Counted from the stretch's first letter, positions 1-9,012 are shown. The stretch: 64,000 nucleotides of DNA from an uncultured Bacteroidales bacterium (GCA_902800305.1 CADCDP010000017.1:1-64000), one strand, 5' to 3'. Made by a program: numbers and translations. The notes: generated from the letters alone by a model not told the origin.

Positions 1-87
1 TCCTTGACTCCTTAGACTTTTTAAAATACCCATCCTTAGAGCCTGTCTCTGTGGAGACTTTTTTGTCTCTCCTTAGAATCTTCCGTC

Positions 88-196
88 GGGGCAACGTCGA
101 AGAGTCTCGAGGGGCAACGTCGTTGAGTCTCGAGGGGCAACGACGTAGAGTCACGAGGGGCAACGACGAAGAGTCATGCGGGGCAACGTCGTTGCC
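88..196. repeat. 23-bp direct tandem repeat array
   Basis: Four full units and one partial unit begin at 88, 111, 134, 157 and 180. Each starts ggggcaacg, continues t/a-cg, and ends near gagtc-t/a-cga. Spacing is exactly 23 bp with a few substitutions per unit. The unit is GC-rich compared with the AT-rich flanks. It has no spacers, so it is not a CRISPR array. Confidence 0.9.
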
Positions 197-269
197 TATA
201 GGGAAAGTGTTGGCAAATGGTGCGCTCGTCACCTCCTTTGCCGTATGCCCGTAATTCCTCTTTTCCATA

Positions 270-472
270 GCCCGTTACGACTTACAAATATAAGAAGGAT
301 TTACACAAATAAAAGTAGGATTTGTACAAATTTAAGAAGTATTTGTACAAATCCTACTTGTGTTTGAAAGGCTATCATTTTGCCCTCGTGGGAAATGGTT
401 GGGAGAGCCGCAAAGGCATAGTGATTTCCCTTTTTCACTGCAAAGTTACGAAATATTTTCGACTTTGTCAAG
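270..472. repeat. Intergenic repeat element, copy 1
   Basis: This stretch is highly similar to 55396-55597 over about 200 bp, from gcccgt...acttacaaatataag to ttcgactttgtcaag. It contains three 21-bp tandem units (290-310, 311-331, 332-352), each ending in acacaaat or gtacaaat. Units two and three create a perfect 19-bp inverted repeat (313-331 and 341-359) with a 9-nt loop. No terminal inverted repeats or transposase are visible. Confidence 0.85.
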
Positions 473-550
473 AGATGGAGTAATTTATGGTGTGGTCAGA
501 GTCATTTTCGTCAGAGAATTTTAAGATTTTAAAGAGCTATACAGGATGTT

Positions 551-650
551 CGGAATTCGCCTACTGCGCTGAGAATTTTAAGAGGCTGACGCAACGTTGG
601 CAAACAAGCCGTATGGTCTCTTAAAATTCTCAGCCGCTTGCGGAATTCTT
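551..650. repeat. Palindromic intergenic element (family member 1)
   Basis: A perfect 16-bp inverted repeat lies at 569-584 and 618-633 (ctgagaattttaagag and its complement), flanked on both sides by gaattc-containing arms. The loop side carries agaggctgacgcaacgtt, which recurs with one change at the 42.65-kb hairpin. That suggests a dispersed family rather than a one-off terminator. Confidence 0.7.
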
Positions 651-797
651 TTCGCTTGCCGCATGGTTCTTTTATTTCTTTAAATTCTTTGACTTAAAAA
701 ACTTTAACTACAACCGTAAACTTGAGTATTTGTATTAATTTTCCTTGTTCGGAAAAGAAAACAAGCACTCATTTCACTCTCTTACCCAAATTTTTTG

Positions 798-805
798 TAC
801 CTTTG
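798..805 (+). promoter_or_regulatory. Bacteroidetes -7 promoter box for ettA
   Basis: The box reads TAccTTTG and matches TAnnTTTG. It lies 27 nt upstream of the ATG at 833 and argues against any start codon upstream of it. Confidence 0.7.
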
Positions 806-832
806 CCCCATCTGACATTTAACATCTATCAC

Positions 833-2530
833 ATGGCAACAGTTGACGACAAAAAAGTGATATTCTCGATGGTCGGAGTGAGCAAGACCATCCAGCAGAA
901 TCAGAAACAAGTGCTCAAGAACATCTACCTCTCGTTCTTCTACGGGGCGAAAATCGGCATCATCGGTCTGAACGGTGCTGGTAAATCGACCCTGATGAAG
1001 ATTATTGCCGGCATCGACCAGCAGTTTCAGGGCCAAGTGGTGTGGAGTCCTGGCTACACCGTGGGGTATCTGCCACAGGAACCGCCGTTGAACGAGGAGA
1101 AGACGGTGAAGGAGAACGTGATGGAGGGTGTACAGCATGTCTATGACGCTTTGGCCGAGTACGACGACATCAACGTGAAATTCGGTTTGCCCGAATATTA
1201 CGAAGACCCCGACAAAATGGACAAGCTGATGACCCGCCAGGCAGAACTGCAGGACATCATCGACGCTACCGATGCCTGGAACATGGATTCCAAACTGGAA
1301 CGTGCGATGGATGCCCTCCGCTGTCCTCCTGGCGACTGGAGCGTGACGAACCTCTCTGGCGGTGAACGTCGCCGTGTCGCCCTCTGCCGACTCCTCCTCC
1401 AGAAGCCCGATGTGCTCCTGCTCGATGAGCCGACCAACCACCTCGATGCCGAGAGTATCGACTGGCTGGAACAACACCTGCAGCAGTATGAGGGCACGGT
1501 TATCGCCGTTACCCACGACCGCTATTTCCTCGATGACGTGTCGGAGTGGATTCTGGAACTTGACCGTGGGGAGGGCATCCCTTGGAAGGGCAACTATTCC
1601 TCCTGGCTGGAGCAGAAGAGCAAGCGCATGGAGCAGGAGGAGAAGACCGCCTCGAAGCGACGCAAAACGCTCGAACGAGAGTTGGAATGGGTGCGCATGG
1701 CTCCGAAGGCACGACAGGCAAAAGGCAAGGCACGTCTGAACTCTTACGACAAGATGCTGAACGAGGAGCAGAAGGAGAAGGAGGAGAAGCTGGAAATTTT
1801 CATCCCGAACGGTCCCCGTCTCGGCAACAAGGTGATTGAAGCACAACATGTCGCTAAGGCTTTCGGCGAGAAGACGCTCTACACCGACCTGAACTTCAAC
1901 CTGCCACCTAATGGCATCGTGGGCGTTATCGGTCCCAACGGTGTGGGCAAGACGACGCTCTTCCGCCTCATCATGGGACTCGACACACCCGATGCAGGCA
2001 CGTTCGAGGTGGGCGAGACGGTGAAACTCGCCTACGTGGATCAGCAGCACAAGGACATCGACCCCGAAAAGTCGGTGTATCAGACGGTGAGCGGTGGCAA
2101 CGAGACTATCCGCATGGGGGGAAAGGATGTGAACGTGCGAGCCTACCTCAGCAAGTTCAACTTCAGCGGTGCCGACCAGGAGAAGAAGTGCGGTGTGCTC
2201 TCAGGCGGCGAACGAAATCGTCTGCAACTGGCACTCGCCCTCAAGCAGGAAGGCAATGTGCTCCTGCTCGACGAGCCGACCAACGACATCGACGTGAACA
2301 CACTCCGCGCCTTGGAGGAAGGTCTCGAAGCTTTTGCAGGTTGCGCCGTCATCATCAGCCACGACCGCTGGTTCCTCGACCGCATCTGCACCCACATCCT
2401 CGCCTTCGAGGGCGACGGTAACGTGTTCTACTTCGAAGGTTCCTACACCGACTACGAAGCCAACAAGGCCAAACGCCTCGGACTCGAAGAACCCAAGCGA
2501 ATCCGTTACCGCAAGTTGATGGACGAGTAG
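833..2530 (+). CDS. ettA: Energy-dependent translational throttle EttA (ABC-F ATPase)
   Basis: This is a 565-residue ABC-F protein that would bind the ribosomal E site and gate elongation according to ATP/ADP ratio. Two ABC cassettes are visible. The first has GLNGAGKST, signature LSGGERRRVALC and Walker B LLLDEPTNHLD. The second has GPNGVGKTT, LSGGERNRLQLAL and LLLDEPTNDID. They are joined by a basic, Glu-rich linker around residues 250-320. The stretch ILELDRGEGIPWKGNYSSWL is characteristic of EttA rather than of other ABC-F groups. There are no membrane segments. I start at 833 because the -7 box lies at 798-805; the frame stays open upstream to 722, but that part precedes the promoter. 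The gene stands alone and ends at a bidirectional terminator shared with dapA. Confidence 0.93.
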   Translation: MATVDDKKVIFSMVGVSKTIQQNQKQVLKNIYLSFFYGAKIGIIGLNGAGKSTLMKIIAGIDQQFQGQVVWSPGYTVGYLPQEPPLNEEKTVKENVMEGVQHVYDALAEYDDINVKFGLPEYYEDPDKMDKLMTRQAELQDIIDATDAWNMDSKLERAMDALRCPPGDWSVTNLSGGERRRVALCRLLLQKPDVLLLDEPTNHLDAESIDWLEQHLQQYEGTVIAVTHDRYFLDDVSEWILELDRGEGIPWKGNYSSWLEQKSKRMEQEEKTASKRRKTLERELEWVRMAPKARQAKGKARLNSYDKMLNEEQKEKEEKLEIFIPNGPRLGNKVIEAQHVAKAFGEKTLYTDLNFNLPPNGIVGVIGPNGVGKTTLFRLIMGLDTPDAGTFEVGETVKLAYVDQQHKDIDPEKSVYQTVSGGNETIRMGGKDVNVRAYLSKFNFSGADQEKKCGVLSGGERNRLQLALALKQEGNVLLLDEPTNDIDVNTLRALEEGLEAFAGCAVIISHDRWFLDRICTHILAFEGDGNVFYFEGSYTDYEANKAKRLGLEEPKRIRYRKLMDE

Positions 2531-2560
2531 ATGTACGATGAACGATGTACGATGAAAATA

Positions 2561-2600
2561 AAAAATGCCGCATTCAGTTTTGCTTGAATGCGGCATTTTT
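2561..2600. terminator. Bidirectional rho-independent terminator, ettA/dapA
   Basis: A perfect 16-bp inverted repeat (aaaaatgccgcattca and its complement, 8-nt loop) has A-tracts on one side and T-tracts on the other. It sits between convergent ettA and dapA and can stop transcription from both. Confidence 0.9.
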
Positions 2601-2613
2601 AATGGGGGTGCAA

Positions 2614-3516
2614 TTAGCACTTTATATTCAGCTCTTTGACGATGGCCGAAATCTTCTCCATCGTTGAGATTCTTGAAGGCACAAGAGGCAGTCGAAGTTC
2701 GTTCTCTATCAACCCCATCGCATGAAGCATGGCCTTCACTCCTGCCGGATTACCATCTACGAAAAGCAACTTGAAGAGTTCGGTAAACTTGTGATGGATG
2801 GTCAAAGCATTGGGATAATCGCCATTGAGGGCAAGACGCACCATTCGGCTAAATTCTTTGGGGAGGGCATTGCCAATCACAGAAATAACTCCTACAGCTC
2901 CCAGCGTAATCAGCGGGAAGGTGATGCCATCGTCACCTGAAATCACGTCGAAATTAGCTGGTTTATTCTTGATGATGTCATCGATTTGAGTGAAATTGCC
3001 AGACGCTTCTTTAATGGCGACAATATTCTCGCACTCTCTGGCCAAACGAAGGGTTGTCTCTGCCGTCATGTTCACGCCTACTCGTCCAGGCACATTATAC
3101 AAAACAACGGAAAGGTTACGAGTGGCTGCCGCAGCGGCTATTGCCTTAAAATGCTGATAGAGTCCCTCTTGGGAGGGTTTGTTATAATAAGGACACACAC
3201 TCAAAATGCCCTCAATACCCTTAAAATCACCTACTTTAATTTGTTCTACGATGGCAGCGGTATTGTTACCTCCACATCCCATCAGAATAGGAACCTGTCC
3301 ATTCACTTTCTCCACAACCATTTCCTTGACTTGCTGACGCTCTTGTTCAGAAAGTGTCGGAGTTTCAGCAGTGGTGCCAAGTAAGCAAATAAAGTCTATT
3401 CCATTGGAAAGTTGGTAGTCAAGCAGACGACGAAGTGACACAAAATCTACTGCACCTTCCTTGGTAAAAGGAGTGATGAGGGCTACGCCCAATCCTTTAA
3501 ATCTATTATGTACCAT
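2614..3516 (-). CDS. dapA: 4-hydroxy-tetrahydrodipicolinate synthase
   Basis: The 300-residue TIM-barrel aldolase condenses pyruvate with aspartate semialdehyde in the diaminopimelate/lysine pathway, in the cytosol. Family landmarks are the pyruvate-binding GTTAETPTL (about 47-55; most homologues have GTTGE), Tyr140 in LYNVPGRVGVN with Arg145, and the Schiff-base Lys169 in VAIKEASGN. The length is normal. The gene appears monocistronic. Its promoter box overlaps the end of the upstream TPR gene, and it stops at the terminator shared with ettA. N-acetylneuraminate lyase is a related alternative, but the YNVPGR motif and overall sequence favour DapA. Confidence 0.93.
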   Translation of the reverse strand: MVHNRFKGLGVALITPFTKEGAVDFVSLRRLLDYQLSNGIDFICLLGTTAETPTLSEQERQQVKEMVVEKVNGQVPILMGCGGNNTAAIVEQIKVGDFKGIEGILSVCPYYNKPSQEGLYQHFKAIAAAAATRNLSVVLYNVPGRVGVNMTAETTLRLARECENIVAIKEASGNFTQIDDIIKNKPANFDVISGDDGITFPLITLGAVGVISVIGNALPKEFSRMVRLALNGDYPNALTIHHKFTELFKLLFVDGNPAGVKAMLHAMGLIENELRLPLVPSRISTMEKISAIVKELNIKC

Positions 3517-3608
3517 ATAATACGATGAAAACTTTCACTGTTTTGTGTTGCCATTGCTTTTCGATAGTATTTTCATTCCTAAAAGAAGCTCTCCATCGAA
3601 AATCGGTG

Positions 3609-3616
3609 CAAAGTTA
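3609..3616 (-). promoter_or_regulatory. -7 promoter box for dapA
   Basis: On the minus strand the box reads TAacTTTG. It overlaps the stop codon of the TPR gene (ends at 3614), so the rest of the promoter lies inside that coding sequence. Confidence 0.6.
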
Positions 3617-5239
3617 CGAAAATCCTGTAAAAAACAAGTCTTCTTTTCTAATTTTATTCATCAAGGTGCCCATTTCCTGTTCTGCGTAGTCATACCATTG
3701 ACTGAATGGCAGTTTTTTGGGAAAAAGGCTTACATATACTTTATACATAAGGTCAGGATTTTCAAGACACGCTATTCTGAAGGAACGAAGAAACTGATTT
3801 TTATTTCCCAATTTGAGATAAACAAGCGATTTGGCTACGGGTATATTCCGAACGTATGGACTCTTGCTGTTGGCAGACAGATTGGTAACGGCATCCAAGA
3901 TTTCCAACGCAAATTTGTCGTTATTTTTCAGCATAAATGACAATGCAATATCTATACCCATCATCACTTGGTCGTCTGTCCACGTCAACGCAGAGGCAAA
4001 ACCCTGTGAAGCCTCGTCATATCGCCGAAGTTCCAAATGATTGAGTCCCAACATAAAATACGCTTCTGCACACTTTGGGGAAATCTCTATAACACGTCTG
4101 TAGGCCTGAACGCTTTTCTCAAAATACCCATACCGGTAATAGAGGTCACCGATATCCATGTGGATTTTTTGATACAAATCGAAAAATTCATTGATCTTGG
4201 CTTTTGAGAACAACTTGCTTTTTTTATCATGTACATGACCCTGTTCCAGTTGTTTCTTCTCCATTTGAAGTCGTTGCCCTTCAAAATAACTCGACAACCA
4301 CGAGAGTTGATACAAAGCTTCGTCCTTGTCGCCATCCTGAAGAAGAGACTCCACGTAAGGTATCACTTGAATGGCTTCTCCACCTTTTTCCAAATACTCT
4401 TTAAAGATGGGCTTTGATGCACCTTTCTCGCCCATAGCACTCAGAGTGTGTGCCTTTGTCAATAAGGTTTCTATGTCGTTAGGGTCAACGGCAAGTGCAA
4501 AGTCGCATGCTTCGAGCGCCTTCTCGTATTTATTTTGAACAAAATAGGCCAAGGCCAAATTTGCCCACCCTTTAGGATGATAGGGGCGTTCTTCCAACAC
4601 CTGACTAAGCACATCGCTCATTAGGTCCGCCAGTTCGTTTTCACGACAGATATCGACCAACTGAATGTCGGCCTCATACTTGCCTAATGGCTGGAATTTG
4701 TCGATATATTCACGAATCCATCGACGGATTGCCTCCATATCGGTCGTCTTTTCGCCTGTACGCTCATCAATGTAATCCAACTCTACCAACGACGAAATGA
4801 TGTGTATGTAGTTTTCTCGCTTCCGTTCTTCGGAATCATCGTTCTCGCTATCGGCATAGAGCCACTTGCGCCATATCCTCTCAGCTTTGGAAATATGATG
4901 GTATTTGGCGTATTGAATTTGGGCAAGCTGGTATTGTACGTCTGGGTCTTCCTCATCTAAAGTCTTCAACAGCTTTTCTGCTTCATCGTACATTTGCTGA
5001 TAGATAAGAGTGGCACTCTTGACAATGAGTAAGATATCGTCGTCAGCATGTATAGCAAGACCCTGCTCGACTGCTTCCATCGCCTTCGAAGGTTGATCGA
5101 CGCTCAGGTAGTAGTCAGCAATATCCGCAAAGTCGTCAGCATCCAGATAAAAACTTTTTTTCTTACCTTTCTGCCGCTCGTAAGCGTTCAAAATATCCTT
5201 AAATTCGTCTGACTGAAAATAGTCTTTATCCATTAACAA
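3614..5239 (-). CDS. Tetratricopeptide-repeat protein
   Basis: This is a 541-residue soluble protein with no signal peptide or membrane helix. TPR-like helical pairs recur along its length, for example around YYLSVDQPSKAMEAVEQGL, GWANLALAYFVQNKYEKALE and AYFMLGLNHLELRRYDEASQ. It is acidic and rich in Asp/Glu, Tyr and Ala, typical of a protein-protein interaction scaffold. Its start lies 8 nt after the glnS stop, so the two are almost certainly co-transcribed. A second in-frame ATG two codons later (5233) is equally possible. I know of no function; the link to glnS alone does not reveal one. Confidence 0.85.
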   Translation of the reverse strand: MLMDKDYFQSDEFKDILNAYERQKGKKKSFYLDADDFADIADYYLSVDQPSKAMEAVEQGLAIHADDDILLIVKSATLIYQQMYDEAEKLLKTLDEEDPDVQYQLAQIQYAKYHHISKAERIWRKWLYADSENDDSEERKRENYIHIISSLVELDYIDERTGEKTTDMEAIRRWIREYIDKFQPLGKYEADIQLVDICRENELADLMSDVLSQVLEERPYHPKGWANLALAYFVQNKYEKALEACDFALAVDPNDIETLLTKAHTLSAMGEKGASKPIFKEYLEKGGEAIQVIPYVESLLQDGDKDEALYQLSWLSSYFEGQRLQMEKKQLEQGHVHDKKSKLFSKAKINEFFDLYQKIHMDIGDLYYRYGYFEKSVQAYRRVIEISPKCAEAYFMLGLNHLELRRYDEASQGFASALTWTDDQVMMGIDIALSFMLKNNDKFALEILDAVTNLSANSKSPYVRNIPVAKSLVYLKLGNKNQFLRSFRIACLENPDLMYKVYVSLFPKKLPFSQWYDYAEQEMGTLMNKIRKEDLFFTGFS

Positions 5240-5247
5240 ATTGGACG

Positions 5248-7029
5248 TTATTTATTTATTTTTTTCCACGCGTCAGTGAGGCCAACGGTACGGTTGAACA
5301 CCAAATGCTCAGGGGTGGAATCTGGGTCAACATTGTAGTAACCGATGCGCTGGAACTGCAAGTAATCCATTGGCTTGCGTGTGGAAAGCCATTCTTCAAC
5401 GTATGCTTTTTTAATCTCAAGACTGTTCGGATTGAGGAATGGGCGCATCGCTTCAATACCACGCACATTGCCATGTTCCTTCGAATATGCAGCCACTTCA
5501 TCACGAGGATTTTCTACCATCCATAAGCGATCGTAATTGCGCACTTCTGCCTCCAGACAATGCTGGCAACTTACCCAATGGATGGTCTTTCCCTTGATTT
5601 TCATGTCACTGTTGGCTTGTCCTGTCTTTGTTTCAGGAATCAGTTCAGCATGAATCTCCGTGACATTGCCTTCGGCATCCTTTACCACACACTCATCAAT
5701 GTTTTCTGGACACTGAATAATATAGGAATTCTTCAGACGTACCTGCTTACCTGGACCTAGACGGAAGAACTTCTTAGGAGCGTCTTCCATGAAATCTTCA
5801 CGTTCAATCCAAAGTTCACGGCTGAACACGATTTCGTGCGTTCCATCCGCTTCGTTCTCGGGATTGTTGACAGCCGTGTAGGTCTCCGTCTCCCCTTCGG
5901 GGAAATTGGTAATGACAAGTTTTACAGGATTCACGACTGCACTCACACGTAGTGCTCTTTTGTTGAGGTCTTCACGCACAGCAGACTCGAATAACGACAT
6001 CTGATTAAGAGCATCAAACTTCGTGTAACCGATTTTGTCAATGAAAGCTAAAATACCTTCAGGACTATAGCCACGACGACGGAAGCCACAGATGGTCGGC
6101 ATTCGGGGGTCGTCCCAACCATTCACGACTCCTTCTTCTACAAGGACAAGAAGATTACGCTTCGACAATAGTATATGGGTAAGGTTCAACTTATTGAACT
6201 CTGTCTGGCGAGGGCGGTTGTCATCCATCGGATGATCCGTGCCGTCAGTTTCTTTTGCCCAATCGACAAAGAGGTCGTAAAGTGGACGATGGCTGACAAA
6301 TTCCAACGTACACCATGAGTGGGTCACACCTTCCCAATAGTCACACTGCCCATGCGTGAAGTCGTACATCGGGTAGGCATTCCATTGGGTGCCCGTGCGC
6401 CAATGCGGCATATTCAGAACACGGTACATGATGGGGTCGCGGAAATGCATGTTAGGACTTGTCATGTCAATCTTGGCACGAAGCACCATCTTCCCTGGTT
6501 CCATCTTCCCCGAGTTCATTTCTTCAAAGAGACGAAGATTCTCTTCTACGGGTCTATCGCGATAAGGAGAGTTAACTCCAGCTTGTGTGGGAGTCCCTTT
6601 TTGTTCGGCAATCTGTTCTGCAGTTTGTTCATCGATGTAAGCCCTACCCTGTTTGATAAGTGCAACGGCAAAATCCCACAACTGCTGGAAATAGTCGCTG
6701 GCGTAATAGATATTGCCCCACTTAAAGCCCAGCCACTCAATGTCACGCTTGATGGCCTCTACATATTCTGTGCCTTCCTTCTGGGGATTGGTGTCATCCA
6801 TACGCAGGTTACACACACCACCGTATTTTTGTGCTAAACCAAAGTCAAGAGCTATTGCCTTGGCATGTCCAATGTGCAGATAACCATTTGGCTCAGGCGG
6901 GAAGCGAGTCTGAAGTCTTCCTCCGTTCTTCCCTTCCTGCAAATCTTTTACAAGTTGTTCCTCTATAAAATTAAGCGATTCCTTTTTTCTTTCCTCACTC
7001 TTTGTCTCTTCAATTTTTTCCGTATCCAT
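5248..7029 (-). CDS. glnS: Glutaminyl-tRNA synthetase
   Basis: This 593-residue class I aminoacyl-tRNA synthetase charges tRNA-Gln directly. The catalytic domain begins FPPEPNGYLHIGHAKAI (HIGH at 52-55), and the second class I signature appears as LLSKRNLL, the form seen in GlnRS. DPRMPTICGFRRRGYSPEGI and the C-terminal beta-barrel anticodon-binding region follow. It is slightly longer than the E. coli enzyme because of a charged N-terminal extension of about 20 residues. It is probably the first gene of a two-gene unit with the TPR protein. GlnRS implies that this organism does not depend on amidation of Glu-tRNA-Gln. Confidence 0.95.
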   Translation of the reverse strand: MDTEKIEETKSEERKKESLNFIEEQLVKDLQEGKNGGRLQTRFPPEPNGYLHIGHAKAIALDFGLAQKYGGVCNLRMDDTNPQKEGTEYVEAIKRDIEWLGFKWGNIYYASDYFQQLWDFAVALIKQGRAYIDEQTAEQIAEQKGTPTQAGVNSPYRDRPVEENLRLFEEMNSGKMEPGKMVLRAKIDMTSPNMHFRDPIMYRVLNMPHWRTGTQWNAYPMYDFTHGQCDYWEGVTHSWCTLEFVSHRPLYDLFVDWAKETDGTDHPMDDNRPRQTEFNKLNLTHILLSKRNLLVLVEEGVVNGWDDPRMPTICGFRRRGYSPEGILAFIDKIGYTKFDALNQMSLFESAVREDLNKRALRVSAVVNPVKLVITNFPEGETETYTAVNNPENEADGTHEIVFSRELWIEREDFMEDAPKKFFRLGPGKQVRLKNSYIIQCPENIDECVVKDAEGNVTEIHAELIPETKTGQANSDMKIKGKTIHWVSCQHCLEAEVRNYDRLWMVENPRDEVAAYSKEHGNVRGIEAMRPFLNPNSLEIKKAYVEEWLSTRKPMDYLQFQRIGYYNVDPDSTPEHLVFNRTVGLTDAWKKINK

Positions 7030-7061
7030 ATTGAATTATTTCATTATTTAATTTATTCATG

Positions 7062-7069
7062 CAAAATTA
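7062..7069 (-). promoter_or_regulatory. -7 promoter box for glnS
   Basis: On the minus strand the box reads TAatTTTG, about 32 nt upstream of the glnS ATG. No clear TTTG -33 element is visible. Confidence 0.55.
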
Positions 7070-7173
7070 CAAAAGTTTTTCTTTGTGGACACCATCTTGA
7101 AAGAGAAAAAATAACAAATGGGCATCTTTTAGGTCAAAAAAGCATTCGATAATTCTTTTTTGGGAAAAATAAA

Positions 7174-7213
7174 GTGGATACTTCTCTCGTTCATCCGATG
7201 GAGAAGTATCCAC
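7174..7213 (-). terminator. Probable dnaB terminator hairpin
   Basis: A perfect 13-bp inverted repeat (gtggatacttctc and its complement, 14-nt loop) is followed on the minus strand by TTTATTTTTC. It lies about 180 nt beyond the dnaB stop. Confidence 0.6.
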
Positions 7214-7392
7214 GCCTTCTAATTGATAAAGTGAGAAAAAATGTTTATTCAATCATAAAGACGTTGCTCACGCAACCTTCTCATGAAAGTATGCCTTGGG
7301 TTCTCTCGAATTGAGGCATATATAAATCAATTTTTATTATTCATTCAATCTTTTTTCTTTTTTATATTCTCGTGTCAATCCTATATACAATA

Positions 7393-8943
7393 TTAAAATG
7401 GTACTTGCTGTGGTGCCATCGAAGCATCAATGTCGTCGAAAGGAGAGTCAGAGTTGTCACTCAGATTGATTTTGGAAGGTCTGATTGTCCCATCATTCGT
7501 CGGCATTGGAGGCATCTCTTCGTCGTAAAGATTCTTAAATCGGGCAAATTCACTAATAAAGCGCAAGCGCACATCACCTACTGCACCATTACGATGCTTG
7601 GCTATGATGATTTCTGCCACACCTTTCAAGTCGTTCCCATATTGATCTTTATATATCTTATAGTATTCTGGGCGGTGAATAAAGCACACCATGTCAGCAT
7701 CTTGCTCGATGGCACCCGACTCACGCAAGTCGCTGAGTTGTGGACGCTTACTGTCTGGGCTGTCAGGATTACTGCTGGCTCGTTGTTCCACAGAACGATT
7801 CAGCTGAGACAGAGCTATAATCGGGATGTTCAGTTCTTTTGCCAGTCCCTTGAGCGAGCGAGATATGGTGGAGACTTCTTCTTGCCGCGAATTATAGCTC
7901 ATGCCCGATGCGTTCATCAGCTGGAGGTAGTCAATAATAATCATCTTGACACCATAGTCACGCACCAACCGACGTGCCTTAGTACGAAGTTCAAAGACAG
8001 ACAATGAAGGGGTGTCATCCACATATAAAGGTGCCCCGAACAATTCGCCCATCTTGTAATCGAACTGCTTCCATTCCTGCGGAGCCAACTGACCGCTTTT
8101 TAGTTTATCGCCCGCCAATTCGCAGACATTCGACAAGAGACGGTTAACCAATTGGACATTAGACATTTCGAGTGAGAACATTGCAATGGGAATCTTGCGA
8201 TCGACAGCCATATTTCGAGCCATCGAGAGCACAAAAGCGGTCTTGCCCATAGCTGGACGAGCTGCTATGATAATCAGGTCTGAATTTTGCCATCCAGATG
8301 TCATGCTGTCCAACTTGTCAAATCCCGATGGTATGCCAGATAAACCATCTGTACGAGCAGCCGCTTTCCGGAGTAAATCATACGCTTCATTGATAACAGG
8401 GTCAATCTGTGTAAAATCCTTCTTTAGATTCGCCTTCGACAATTCGAACAACTGTCCTTCCGCCAATTGCATCAGCTCTTGTATGTCCTGCCCCTCATCG
8501 AATGCAAGTTTCTGTATCGTGCTTGTATAAGAAATTAAGTCACGCGCAAGCGCTTTTTGGGCAACGATGCGAGCGTGAAACTCCAAGTGAGCAGCAGACA
8601 ACATCGTACGAGACAATTCCGCAATATAGGCAGGGCCTCCCGCATTCTCCAGGTCATCATGTTTCTGCAACTGATCGACAACCGTCAGTACGTCTATCGG
8701 TGAATTGGCTGCCGCAAGGGACTGAATGGCCTGAAAAATAACTTGATGTTTTGACTCATAGAAGGAATGAGGCTTCAAAAAGTCAGATACCGTAGCGAAC
8801 GCATCCTGTTCAATAATACATGCACCAAGTACAGCCTTTTCCAAATCTATGGCTTGAGGCTGCAATCGACCCAACTGTGCTAAAGAATCTTGTTCAGTAG
8901 TACGGGTTTGTTTTTTACGAGGTGAATTTTTCTGCTCTGGCAT
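7393..8943 (-). CDS. dnaB: Replicative DNA helicase DnaB
   Basis: This 516-residue hexameric 5'-3' helicase unwinds DNA at the replication fork. The N-terminal DnaB domain (about 30-140) begins with the typical LEKAVLGACIIEQDAF. The RecA-like ATPase domain carries Walker A ARPAMGKT (228-235), Walker B IIIDYLQLM, and the family motifs LSQLNRSVEQR and LSDLRESGAIEQDAD. No intein interrupts it. The C-terminal tail is Asp/Ser/Pro-rich, common in Bacteroidetes DnaB. It is divergent from nqrA across a 382-bp gap that contains DnaA-box-like sites. Confidence 0.96.
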   Translation of the reverse strand: MPEQKNSPRKKQTRTTEQDSLAQLGRLQPQAIDLEKAVLGACIIEQDAFATVSDFLKPHSFYESKHQVIFQAIQSLAAANSPIDVLTVVDQLQKHDDLENAGGPAYIAELSRTMLSAAHLEFHARIVAQKALARDLISYTSTIQKLAFDEGQDIQELMQLAEGQLFELSKANLKKDFTQIDPVINEAYDLLRKAAARTDGLSGIPSGFDKLDSMTSGWQNSDLIIIAARPAMGKTAFVLSMARNMAVDRKIPIAMFSLEMSNVQLVNRLLSNVCELAGDKLKSGQLAPQEWKQFDYKMGELFGAPLYVDDTPSLSVFELRTKARRLVRDYGVKMIIIDYLQLMNASGMSYNSRQEEVSTISRSLKGLAKELNIPIIALSQLNRSVEQRASSNPDSPDSKRPQLSDLRESGAIEQDADMVCFIHRPEYYKIYKDQYGNDLKGVAEIIIAKHRNGAVGDVRLRFISEFARFKNLYDEEMPPMPTNDGTIRPSKINLSDNSDSPFDDIDASMAPQQVPF

Positions 8944-9004
8944 TATTTAAAAGATGTACAATCAATCTTAAACTTAAAACTACTTTTTTTCACTTTATCG
9001 TTTG

Positions 9005-9012
9005 CAAATATA
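9005..9012 (-). promoter_or_regulatory. -7 promoter box for dnaB
   Basis: On the minus strand the box reads TAtaTTTG, with TTTG 21 nt further upstream (9034-9037). Confidence 0.6.

Larger units (their letters stand above)
1..832. other. Gene-free repeat region upstream of ettA
   Basis: I see no credible gene in this stretch. It holds a 23-bp tandem array (88-196), an intergenic element with 21-bp repeats and a hairpin that recurs near 55.4 kb (270-472), a palindromic element (551-650) and the ettA promoter (798-805). Short open frames at 51-254 and 176-367 are made almost wholly of these repeats and read as seven-residue repeats of the RIYTNKS/RICTNLR type. I treat them as by-products of the repeats. 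Confidence 0.7.
7030..7392. other. Intergenic gap glnS-dnaB
   Basis: This 363-bp AT-rich gap between two minus-strand genes holds the glnS promoter and one strong hairpin (7174-7213). I see no other structure and no credible gene. Confidence 0.6.

Noticed and set aside
88..352. CRISPR array
   Set aside because: The repeats are contiguous direct tandems without spacers, and no cas gene is present.
722..832. N-terminal extension of EttA to an ATG-like start at 722
   Set aside because: The promoter box TAccTTTG lies inside it, and the extra 37 residues do not resemble the family; ATG at 833 gives the normal N-terminus.
782..2050. Long open frame of 422 codons opposite ettA
   Set aside because: It is antisense to a clearly coding gene, is rich in His/Leu/Val from complementary codons, and resembles no protein family.
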